Of a stretch of DNA of 8,867 bases, positions 1-6,581 are shown piece after piece. The notes beneath the pieces are model-generated. The model was not told the origin of the DNA and did no database searches. It worked only from the letters and a program-made list of their open reading frames with translations. The translations under genes and the position numbers were made by a program. Source of the stretch: Caldifarciminota bacterium 4484_100 (GTDB lineage: Bacteria > Hydrothermota > Tepidihabitantia > SM23-42); NCBI GenBank assembly GCA_002049785.1, contig MUKB01000036.1, positions 1 through 8,867 on the forward strand, read 5' to 3'. Positions within the stretch are counted from its first letter, which is position 1. Each line of letters begins with the position of its first letter.

Positions 1-588
1 CTGGATATCGATACCGTGGCAAACCTTGAACATATGGGTAAGAAATCTGCCCAGAATCTCATATCAGCAATCGAACAGAGCAAACAGAGGGAATTTGTCC
101 GGGTGCTTTATGGACTCGGGATTCCAAATATCGGATTGAACGGTTCTCATCTTCTGGTGAATGAATTTAAAACAATCGAAAATATAATTAATGCAAAACT
201 TGAAGATTTTGTCAAAATAAATGGCATTGGCAAAGTTGTTGCCAAAAGCATAATAAATTACTTTAAGAATAAGAAAAACAGGGATCTGATTAAGAATTTA
301 AAGAAGATTGGCTTGAAATTTGAGATTAAAAAGTCTTTACAGAAAAGGACTTCTTTAATAGGAAAGCGCTTTGTCTTTACAGGTGAGTTGAAATCGATGA
401 CAAGAACCGAGGCACAGAATTTGGTTCGTGAATATGGTGGACAACCCAGTTCTACTGTCTCGAAGAATACCGATTATGTGGTTATGGGTAAGAACCCTGG
501 TTCTAAATTTGAAAAGGCGAAAAAATTGAATATCAGAATCATAAATGAAGAACAATTTTTAAGGCTTATAAAGAGAGGAAAATTATGA
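1..588 (+). CDS. ligA: NAD-dependent DNA ligase LigA, C-terminal part (5' end outside window)
   Basis: LigA seals nicks in duplex DNA using NAD+ during replication and repair. Frame 1 is open from base 1, so the gene starts upstream. A GTG at 16 is internal, because the preceding codons continue the family pattern. The visible 195 residues cover the helix-hairpin-helix region, with the typical segment EHMGKKSAQNL near the start and the motif GLGIPNIG near residues 38-45. A BRCT domain follows from about residue 118 to the end, with RFVFTGEL, YGG and the NTDYVVMGKNPGSK block. The adenylation domain with the catalytic lysine and the zinc-binding cysteines lie outside the window. The usual HhH wording 'GET' after the LGI motif is 'GLN' here. 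The TGA stop overlaps the ATG of the next gene (ATGA), so the two are probably translationally coupled. Identification is secure from the HhH-BRCT order. Confidence 0.95.
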   Translation: MDIDTVANLEHMGKKSAQNLISAIEQSKQREFVRVLYGLGIPNIGLNGSHLLVNEFKTIENIINAKLEDFVKINGIGKVVAKSIINYFKNKKNRDLIKNLKKIGLKFEIKKSLQKRTSLIGKRFVFTGELKSMTRTEAQNLVREYGGQPSSTVSKNTDYVVMGKNPGSKFEKAKKLNIRIINEEQFLRLIKRGKL

Positions 589-857
589 AATCAGAACGTT
601 TTGAAAATTATATCGAGAGGATTGTCCGTGAGGAATTGAACCGATTCCTTGAGCAGGACAGGTCGATATGTCGATGTAATAAGTGCTTCCAGGATATTAT
701 GACCCTCACACTGAACAACCTTCCTCCGATGTATGTTGCAAGTGATGTCGGCCACATAATGACGATGTTCAACCTGACCAGAGACCAGGTCAGGGCACAG
801 GTAATGGTTGAGTTGATTAAGGCGATTGAACAGGTGAAAAATAATCCCCGGCACTAA
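585..857 (+). CDS. ComFB-family small protein (late competence protein ComFB-like)
   Basis: This 90-residue protein matches the ComFB family (Pfam Late_competence_development protein). Family features visible are an N-terminal amphipathic helix (NYIERIVREEL, residues 8-18), a cysteine cluster C29-x-C31-x2-C34, then a DIMTLTLNNLPPMYV block (37-51) like the family's 'DI.ALALN.LPP.YV'. A charged C-terminal helix covers about 64-86. ComFB was named from the B. subtilis comF operon; cyanobacterial members have been reported to bind cyclic di-GMP. What this copy binds cannot be read from sequence, and the cysteines could hold a metal. An AGAGAGGA ribosome site at 572-579, 6 nt from the ATG, supports the start, which overlaps the ligA stop. 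The end overlaps the convergent hutH stop by 4 nt. Family call is fairly sure, function is not. Confidence 0.82.
   Translation: MKSERFENYIERIVREELNRFLEQDRSICRCNKCFQDIMTLTLNNLPPMYVASDVGHIMTMFNLTRDQVRAQVMVELIKAIEQVKNNPRH
773..794. repeat. 7-bp inverted repeat (hairpin) inside comFB, downstream of hutH
   Basis: CCTGACC (773-779) and GGTCAGG (788-794) form a perfect 7-bp stem with an 8-nt loop inside the comFB coding region. On the minus strand it lies about 60 nt past the hutH stop, so it could stall or stabilise the 3' end of the hutH transcript. No U-rich run follows it on that strand, so it is not a standard intrinsic terminator. A chance repeat is possible. Confidence 0.3.
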
Positions 858-2356
858 ATCGATATTAAAGACTGAATCTGTTCTTTTTCAATCATCGCCT
901 TTATCTTTTCTATCTCCGGGGTTAATGGACGATCCGAACTTATAAAAGAGACCTCTTTCCTTATTTTTCTTTTTATATTTTCAATGATTCTTGAAGACCT
1001 TAACGGCCTTAATAGGTCTAAAGCCTGGGTTCCACACAACAATTCAATCGCCAGGACATACTTGGTATTTTCCAGAACCTCAAGTGCCTTTAATCCGGCA
1101 TTCATCGACATACTCACATGGTCTTCCTGATCCGCAGATGTTGGTATGGAGTCGACTGAACCGGGAAATGATAATGTCTTATTATATGAGACCAATGAAG
1201 CCGCGGTGATCTGGGCCATCATCAGCCCGCTATTTACACCAGGCTTCGGTGTAAGGAATGAGTTTATTCCAGAAAGGTCAGAGTCGAGAAGTCTGAAGGT
1301 CCTCCGTTCTGAGATTGAAGACAATTCAGTAAGTGCCATCGTCATTATATCAAGGGCAAAGGCTATCGGTTCTGCATGGAAATTTCCTCCACTGAGAATA
1401 GTATTGTTTTTTGTGAAGATCAATGGGTTGTCGGTAATTGCATTGAGTTCAATCTCAACCGTTTTCCGGGCAAATTCCAAAAGGTCCCACACCGCGCCAT
1501 GGACCTGGGCCATACATCGTAGTGAATATGCATCCTGGACCTTTGAACAATTTTTGTGCGAGCGCAGGATTGCACTGCCCTTGAGTAATCTTCTTATTCT
1601 CTGAGCTGACTTTACTGCCCCAGGATGTGGTCGAACCCTGAAGATATGGGGGCTGAATGGCGTGACAGAACCCCTGAGTCCATCAATACTTATCGCTCCT
1701 GCAATATCAGCAACTTCACAGAGTCTTCTTGCCTCGTAATTTATCAGGGCGGCAATACCGGTCGAAAACTGGGTTCCATTCAATAAGGACAACCCTTCTT
1801 TTGGTTTTAAGGTCAATCTTTTAATCCCTGCCAGTTTCAGGCCGCGGGATGCACTAATGATTTTCCTTTTGTAAAAGACCTTTCCCTTTCCAAGGAGGAT
1901 GAGGCCGATTGATGCCATCGGTGCAAGGTCACCTGATGCGCCTACCGAACCCTTTCTTGGCACAATCGGGATGATATCTTTATTGAGCAAGGTGACAAGG
2001 TTTTTAATCAATTCGCAGGAGACACCAGAATAGCCCTGGATCAGGGTATTGATACGAATCGCCATTGCTGCCCTTACGAATTCCTTGGAAAATGGTCTAT
2101 CTACACCAGCATTATGGCTCAACAGGATATTCCTCTGCAGACGAATGAGGTCTTTTAGACCGATACGCACCCGGGCGAGTGCGCCAAATCCCGTGTTGAT
2201 ACCATAGATCGCCTTCTTATTTCCGATATGCTTATTGACAAACTTTTCTGCCTGCAAAACCTTTTTCCACAGTCCAGGACTTATTTTAACCTTTTCACCC
2301 CGGGCAATATTTCTGACCTTTTCTATTGTAAGATTCCTGCCGTCAAGTACTACCAT
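854..2356 (-). CDS. hutH: histidine ammonia-lyase HutH
   Basis: HutH removes ammonia from L-histidine to give urocanate, the first step of histidine breakdown, in the cytosol. The 500 residues match the family's usual length. The Ala-Ser-Gly triplet that cyclises into the MIO cofactor is at 140-142 (GSVGASGDLAP). By motif alignment all the classic active-site residues of the Pseudomonas putida enzyme are present: Y51, H81 (LLSHNAG), N193 (LLNGTQ), Q274, Y277, R280, F326 (GGNFHAEP) and E411 (DQEDHVSM). The SH pair at 80-81 and E411 favour histidine over tyrosine or phenylalanine lyases. An odd stretch is CMAQVHGA (281-288), where HutH usually has CQPQVMGA. The start overlaps the upstream small-protein gene by 7 nt, and only a weak ribosome site precedes it, so translation is probably coupled. 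No hutU, hutI or hutG is visible. An aminomutase or other MIO enzyme remains a small possibility. Confidence 0.9.
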   Translation of the reverse strand: MVVLDGRNLTIEKVRNIARGEKVKISPGLWKKVLQAEKFVNKHIGNKKAIYGINTGFGALARVRIGLKDLIRLQRNILLSHNAGVDRPFSKEFVRAAMAIRINTLIQGYSGVSCELIKNLVTLLNKDIIPIVPRKGSVGASGDLAPMASIGLILLGKGKVFYKRKIISASRGLKLAGIKRLTLKPKEGLSLLNGTQFSTGIAALINYEARRLCEVADIAGAISIDGLRGSVTPFSPHIFRVRPHPGAVKSAQRIRRLLKGSAILRSHKNCSKVQDAYSLRCMAQVHGAVWDLLEFARKTVEIELNAITDNPLIFTKNNTILSGGNFHAEPIAFALDIMTMALTELSSISERRTFRLLDSDLSGINSFLTPKPGVNSGLMMAQITAASLVSYNKTLSFPGSVDSIPTSADQEDHVSMSMNAGLKALEVLENTKYVLAIELLCGTQALDLLRPLRSSRIIENIKRKIRKEVSFISSDRPLTPEIEKIKAMIEKEQIQSLISI

Positions 2357-2706
2357 CTGACCCGAAAGTTTATACTCACCTGCTCTAAATCGGCCTCGAC
2401 ATCAAATCCGAACATCTTTGCTCCAACATAGGCATCGGCAAGTGAATAGCCGAACACAAAAAGCTCCCACCACAAAAATGAATTTCTCTTTTCATAATCG
2501 CCTTCTTGATGGTATTTATAGGCATAATAACCGAGTGTTATCTCGGTGCCTGCGATGAGAATGCCGGGAAGATAACGTTCAGTATAGAACTGCCCGCCTC
2601 CAGGTACAGTGCAGAGTAGCATTGCCAGGCCTGCATTTTTTGTCCGTGCCCCGGCAAGGTTTGTGAAAATCAGCAAGATTATGATGCTATAAATAGTCTT
2701 TTTCAT
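2350..2706 (-). CDS. DUF5683-like small envelope protein, function unknown
   Basis: This 118-residue protein begins with a signal peptide: KK at 2-3, a hydrophobic stretch 5-18 and a likely cut after Ala-Gly-Ala (18-20). A short hydrophobic domain follows with TVPGGGQFYTERYLPGIL (33-50), a helix with TEITLGYYAY (54-63) and a second hydrophobic helix FLWWELFVFGYSLADAYVGA (77-96). The 'PG-GQ-Y...K/R-Y--G' and 'SLADAY' wording resembles DUF5683 proteins of Bacteroidetes and related phyla, recognised by eye only. The chain ends in alternating residues with a final Trp (SINFRVRW), which looks like an outer-membrane strand ending but could be chance. The ATG overlaps the preceding stop (ATGA) and the end overlaps hutH by 7 nt. 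It most likely sits in the envelope. The biochemical role is unknown. Confidence 0.75.
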   Translation of the reverse strand: MKKTIYSIIILLIFTNLAGARTKNAGLAMLLCTVPGGGQFYTERYLPGILIAGTEITLGYYAYKYHQEGDYEKRNSFLWWELFVFGYSLADAYVGAKMFGFDVEADLEQVSINFRVRW

Positions 2707-3116
2707 TGCTTGACGAATTTGTATTCGAACTTTTCCAATGAGTCGAACACCACAAATAACGAAAGGCTCGGATATTCAATCCGTTGCTCGGTGAGGAACC
2801 TCAAGACACTGTGTGCCCTTTTGTATGCATGGGGTGCGGATATGTATATCTCAATCCCTTTATAATGGATATCAAATTTTCTCAGGATTTCCACCTCACC
2901 ATAAGGTGTAAGTTTATCATCACTGAAGAACCTCTCCGTAGGAAAGCTATACCGTTCTCCCACAATCCCCTTTTTACCCTTAAGGATATCCTCCCACATC
3001 TTTATTTCCTGCTCCAGTTCAGTAACATCTTTTTTCAATGGCAGATATTGCGTCTTATATATGGAGTAGCCGACCAGGACCAAAATGATGCTTATTATCC
3101 AGCCCAGATACTTCAT
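2703..3116 (-). CDS. membrane-anchored coiled-coil protein with OmpA/MotB-like C-terminal region
   Basis: This 137-residue protein is not firmly assignable. It shows one N-terminal membrane segment (about 4-20), then a charged helix likely to be coiled coil (about 24-46, LKKDVTELEQEIKMWEDIL). A compact domain runs from about 55 to 137. That domain follows the OmpA/MotB plan: a strand with FFSDDKLTPYGEVEIL (63-78), like 'F.s.s..L.p.g...L', a strand IEIYISA (88-94), a helix RAHSVLRFLTEQRIEY (100-115), like 'RA..V..yL...gI', and a last strand. The TD-x2-G-x4-N peptidoglycan-contact loop expected between the second strand and the helix is missing. The protein probably lies in the inner membrane facing the periplasm. 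It overlaps valS and the next gene by ATGA junctions, with AAGG just ahead of its start. OmpA relatedness is an inference from pattern. Confidence 0.7.
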   Translation of the reverse strand: MKYLGWIISIILVLVGYSIYKTQYLPLKKDVTELEQEIKMWEDILKGKKGIVGERYSFPTERFFSDDKLTPYGEVEILRKFDIHYKGIEIYISAPHAYKRAHSVLRFLTEQRIEYPSLSLFVVFDSLEKFEYKFVKQ

Positions 3117-5710
3117 AGCCTTGCAATCGCCTTTTCAATACCCTCTTTCTTCTTTATGAATTCAGAAAGCCGTTCCCTTTCCTGCTCCTTGATGTGTGCA
3201 CGTGCCTTTTTGAGATAATCGGGGTTATTCAGGCGGGCATTGATTTCCGCGATTCTATTTTCAAGAAATGAAATCTCTTTCTGCAGACGCATCTTTTCTT
3301 TCTTCGTGTCGAGTCCACCAAGTTTCACAAAACATTCGATATCAGGCATAATGACACTCGCCCCGGGTTCTTTTAATTCAATATTAAATTGGATATCATT
3401 TATACTACAAAGCCGTTTAAGGACTTCAATATTTGTGCTTAAAAACTTCTCAAATTGTGTCTGACAATTAACAATTATATCCAGGGGTCTTTTATTTCCA
3501 ATATTGAATAATCCCCGGATGTTCCTTATTCCGTCAATCAGGTTGATGAGCTTTTCTACATCATCGGTTTCCGCTGAGACCTCTATGGGTCTGGGCCACT
3601 TCTCAAGAAAGATACTTTTTTTGGGAAAATTGAATTTATGATAGAGCTCTTCGGTAATAAATGGGATTAATGGATGGAGAATGATGATCAGTTGTTTCAG
3701 AAGAAATTTTGCAATATTTTTTGAAGGGACGACCTTAATGAACTCCAGGTAGCGGTCACAGAATGTATGCCAGGTAAAGTCATATAACCTCCGGGCGATT
3801 GCATTCAATTCATAGTTTTCAAGGTGTCTTTCGATATCTGCCAGTAATCTGTTAAATTCTGAGAATAACCAGTTGTCGAATGGTGATGGATTCGAGAGGT
3901 CATTTTCATCGCCCTCCTGACAGTTCATCCAGATCAGTCGAGATGCATTCCAGAGTTTATTACAGAATTTTCTTCCGACATCAATCGACTTTTCACTGAA
4001 GAGAACATCCTGTTCCTTCGGGGTAATCAACAACAGACCCAATCTCAGGGCGTCGGCTCCGTATTTATCAATCAGCTCCATCGGTTCGGGTGAGTTGCCC
4101 AGGCTCTTGGACATCTTTCTGCCCTGTGCATCACGAATCATCGGATGGAAGACAACATCATAGAACGGGATATTACCGGTGAATTCCAAACCCGCCATAA
4201 TCATCCGGGCGACCCAGAGATAGATAATATCCCAGCCTGTGGCCAGGGTGCTGGTAGGGTAGAAGAGCTGATAATCACGGGTCGGTTCAGGCCATCCCAA
4301 GGTGGCAAAGGGCCAGAGCCAGGATGAAAACCAGGTATCGAGCACATCCTGTTCCTGCTCGATATCGGTTGAACCGCAATCCGGGCATTTCTCAGGCCTT
4401 TCCTCGGACACGATGATACCTTTTGAAGAGTCATCTTCAGGGTTGTAGCATTTACTACAATAGTAGACAGGGATACGATGACCCCACCACAACTGTCTTG
4501 AAATACACCAGTCACGCACATTCTCGAGCCAGTGGTTATAGAGGTTCACCCATCTTTTGGGATAGATCTTTATCCTACCGTTTTTTACTACATCCAGGGC
4601 CGGTCCCGCAAGTGGTTTCATCTTTACAAACCACTGTTTGGAGATTCTTGGCTCGATCGGAGTACGGCATCGCTCACACTTTGCTAGAGGAATCTTATAA
4701 TCCTCAATCTTCTGCAACAGGCCGAGTTCCTCTAATTTTTCAAGAACCCTTTTTCTCGCTTGATATCTTTCCATACCCTGAAATTGACCGGTATTTTCAT
4801 TGAGGGTGGCATCAGGGTTCATAATGTTGATAAACTGGAGGTTATGTTTCTTTGCCAGCTCAAAGTCGAATGGGTCGTGGGCCGGGGTGACCTTTAATGC
4901 CCCGGTTCCAAATTCTGGGTCCACATAATGGTCCGCGATTATCGGAATCCTGCGATTCATAATCGGAAGGATTGCATTCCTGCCGATCAAATTTTTATAC
5001 CGTTCGTCCTCAGGATTCACACAGATTGCGGTATCACCGAGCATCGTTTCCGGCCTTGTTGTGGCAACGGTGATGGTCTGGTCGGAGTCGGCTATGGGGT
5101 AACTGATATAATAGAGTTTACCCGGTTCATTTTCGGTCTCCACCTGTTCGTCCGATATTGCAGTGCGACACCGGGGACACCAGTTCACAATATATTCGCC
5201 TTTGTATAACAGTCCCTTCTTATAGAGTTCAACAAATACCTTTATCACCTTTTTTGAATACTCCTTTGAGAGGGTGAAATGTTCGTTTGACCAATCCAGG
5301 GCACATCCCATCTTTCGAAGTTGCTGCCTTATGACCTCTGCATACTCTTCTTTCCATTTCCATACCTCTTCTACAAAACGTTCACGGCCGAGGTCCTCTT
5401 TTTTTATACCCTTCTTACGCAGTCTCTCTTCAACAACTACCTGGGTTGCAATCCCGGCATGATCCATTCCAAGCACCCAGCGCACATTGAAATCGTTCAA
5501 CCGCTTATAGCGGATCAGGATATCCTGAACCGAATTGTTCAGGATATGACCTAAGGTCAGACGCCCGGTGACATTCGGGGGTGGAATTACAATCGTATAG
5601 GTTTTTTTTGATGAATCGTAGTCAGGTTTGAAGAGTTCGTTTTCCAGCCAGAATTTATACCAGTTTTCCTCAATGCCTGCAGGATTATATTTCTTGGTGA
5701 ACCCGTTCAT
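3113..5710 (-). CDS. valS: valyl-tRNA synthetase ValS
   Basis: ValS is a cytosolic class I aminoacyl-tRNA synthetase that charges tRNA-Val and edits misacylated threonine. The 865 residues fit the shorter bacterial form. In order: PPPNVTGRLTLGHILNN with the HIGH-type motif at 52-55; a CP1 editing domain (about 190-345) with TTRPETMLGDTA (218-229) and AHDPFDFELA; CISRQLWWGHRIPVYYC (402-418); and KMSKS at 532-536. The helical anticodon-binding domain spans about 610-740, and the C-terminal tRNA-binding coiled coil about 800-865. Cys pairs at 178/181, 345/348, 418/421 and 442/445 suggest zinc sites. The first HIGH histidine is Thr52. The ATG at 5708-5710 has no Shine-Dalgarno sequence; a promoter ends 6 nt before it (5717-5744), so the mRNA may be leaderless. 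Its stop overlaps the next start, so it leads the unit that ends in hutH. Confidence 0.97.
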   Translation of the reverse strand: MNGFTKKYNPAGIEENWYKFWLENELFKPDYDSSKKTYTIVIPPPNVTGRLTLGHILNNSVQDILIRYKRLNDFNVRWVLGMDHAGIATQVVVEERLRKKGIKKEDLGRERFVEEVWKWKEEYAEVIRQQLRKMGCALDWSNEHFTLSKEYSKKVIKVFVELYKKGLLYKGEYIVNWCPRCRTAISDEQVETENEPGKLYYISYPIADSDQTITVATTRPETMLGDTAICVNPEDERYKNLIGRNAILPIMNRRIPIIADHYVDPEFGTGALKVTPAHDPFDFELAKKHNLQFINIMNPDATLNENTGQFQGMERYQARKRVLEKLEELGLLQKIEDYKIPLAKCERCRTPIEPRISKQWFVKMKPLAGPALDVVKNGRIKIYPKRWVNLYNHWLENVRDWCISRQLWWGHRIPVYYCSKCYNPEDDSSKGIIVSEERPEKCPDCGSTDIEQEQDVLDTWFSSWLWPFATLGWPEPTRDYQLFYPTSTLATGWDIIYLWVARMIMAGLEFTGNIPFYDVVFHPMIRDAQGRKMSKSLGNSPEPMELIDKYGADALRLGLLLITPKEQDVLFSEKSIDVGRKFCNKLWNASRLIWMNCQEGDENDLSNPSPFDNWLFSEFNRLLADIERHLENYELNAIARRLYDFTWHTFCDRYLEFIKVVPSKNIAKFLLKQLIIILHPLIPFITEELYHKFNFPKKSIFLEKWPRPIEVSAETDDVEKLINLIDGIRNIRGLFNIGNKRPLDIIVNCQTQFEKFLSTNIEVLKRLCSINDIQFNIELKEPGASVIMPDIECFVKLGGLDTKKEKMRLQKEISFLENRIAEINARLNNPDYLKKARAHIKEQERERLSEFIKKKEGIEKAIARL
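5515..5547. repeat. nested inverted repeats in early valS coding region
   Basis: ATATCCTGAAC (5520-5530) and GTTCAGGATAT (5537-5547) form a perfect 11-bp stem with the 6-nt loop CGAATT. A second symmetry, the 14-bp palindrome TCAGGATATCCTGA (5515-5528), shares the left arm, so TCAGGATAT occurs twice directly and once inverted. In the valS mRNA the hairpin falls at about codons 55-64, just after the HIGH motif. Those codons encode conserved residues, so part of the symmetry may be coincidental. Confidence 0.5.
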
Positions 5711-5716
5711 AGCTTA

Positions 5717-5744
5717 AATATAGCCAATTTTCTATTTATGTCAA
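5717..5744 (-). promoter_or_regulatory. predicted sigma-70-type promoter for valS (leaderless start)
   Basis: In the 43-bp gap between mutM and valS the minus strand has a perfect -35 TTGACA (5739-5744), a 16-nt spacer and a -10 TATATT (5717-5722), five of six matches to TATAAT. The -10 ends 6 nt before the valS ATG, so a start about 7 nt downstream would be the A of ATG itself at 5710. The gap holds no Shine-Dalgarno sequence, which fits a leaderless transcript. Read-through from mutM is also possible, since no terminator hairpin is seen in the gap. Confidence 0.65.
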
Positions 5745-5753
5745 TATAATCGG

Positions 5754-6578
5754 TTATTTCTGACACTTGGGGCAGTATCGTGTGCTTCGGTTACTGATCT
5801 TTTTTAACCGAATTTTTGTGCCACAAATCCTGCAGGGCTCACCCTCCCGTGCATAGACATATAAAAATTTCTGGAAGTTGCCCTTTCTTCCATTAGTCCT
5901 CTGATAATCAGAGACCGTAGTGCCAAAATTTTTGATACCCTGATTCAAAACCCGCTTCAATGACAAAAGAAGTCTGAATATCTCTTCGGTATTCAGGGTG
6001 TATGCTCTTCTCATCGGTCTTATGCGGGCATGGAAAAGGGCTTCATCAGAATATATATTGCCCACACCGGCACAATAGTGCTGGTCTAAAAGAATCGATT
6101 TTATTCTTGCCTTTCTCTGTTTCAGAATATTTTTAAAATAGCGAAAGTCAAATTCTGGAGAGATCGGTTCGTAGCCGAGGTCAAAAAACCCCTTGAGACA
6201 ATCTGGCCTTTCATCTTTTCTTAAAAGATATACCCTGCCGAGTGCCCTCGGTTCATTGAAAAAAACTTGGAGTTTTTTTGTTTCTAATATAATCCGTGTA
6301 AACCGCTCCGGAGGGTCTTTGGGTCGAGCAAGGGTGATTGAGCCTGAAAGGCGAAGATGGAATATTAGCCTCTTGCCTCCATCCAGATTGATTATTAGAT
6401 ACTTCCCTTTTCTCTGGACATCGTGGACCACTGTGTTATCGAGCATCAAACAGAATCTTTTATGGTCCGGATAGCCAACGATATCCTTACGCAGAACTTT
6501 GCATCTGATAATCGTTTGATTGATAAATTGGGCTTTCAATTCCCTGCGGATGGTTTCGACTTCTGGCAGTTCAGGCAT
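5754..6578 (-). CDS. mutM: formamidopyrimidine-DNA glycosylase (Fpg/MutM)
   Basis: Fpg/MutM excises 8-oxoguanine and formamidopyrimidines from DNA and cuts the abasic site (base excision repair). The 274 residues have the family's usual length. Visible are the N-terminal MPELPEVET with catalytic Pro2 and Glu3, the catalytic lysine in QRKGKY (55-60), a helix-two-turn-helix with CAGVGNIYSDEALF (169-182), and GREGEPC-like YAREGEPC before a C-terminal zinc finger. The finger cysteines are C249, C252, C269 and C272, with Arg264 in the DNA-contacting hairpin. The void-filling residues differ from the norm: HLRLSG (74-79) has Leu77 where Met is usual, and EPRALGR (109-115) has Leu113 where Phe is usual, while Arg111 is kept. 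It starts 3 nt after the transporter gene's stop, with no strong ribosome site, so coupling is likely. Identity is secure, and all catalytic residues are intact. Confidence 0.96.
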   Translation of the reverse strand: MPELPEVETIRRELKAQFINQTIIRCKVLRKDIVGYPDHKRFCLMLDNTVVHDVQRKGKYLIINLDGGKRLIFHLRLSGSITLARPKDPPERFTRIILETKKLQVFFNEPRALGRVYLLRKDERPDCLKGFFDLGYEPISPEFDFRYFKNILKQRKARIKSILLDQHYCAGVGNIYSDEALFHARIRPMRRAYTLNTEEIFRLLLSLKRVLNQGIKNFGTTVSDYQRTNGRKGNFQKFLYVYAREGEPCRICGTKIRLKKISNRSTRYCPKCQK

Positions 6579-6581
6579 CTT

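Noticed and set aside
16..18. GTG as the true start of the ligase-like gene
   Set aside because: The frame is open to base 1 and the residues before the GTG continue the LigA pattern; a protein starting here would lack the catalytic domain.
1146..1604. 152-codon open frame on + strand inside hutH
   Set aside because: Antisense to a gene with full family conservation; the translation resembles no known family and there is no ribosome site.
2784..3218. 144-codon open frame on + strand opposite the small membrane protein and the valS end
   Set aside because: Shadow of minus-strand genes that are joined by clean ATGA junctions; no start signal seen.
4201..4521. 106-codon minus-strand frame within valS
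   Set aside because: Out of frame within conserved ValRS sequence; Pro/Ser-rich shadow translation.
5711..5753. Intrinsic terminator after mutM
   Set aside because: The 43-bp gap is AT-rich but has no stable stem; the valS promoter explains it better.
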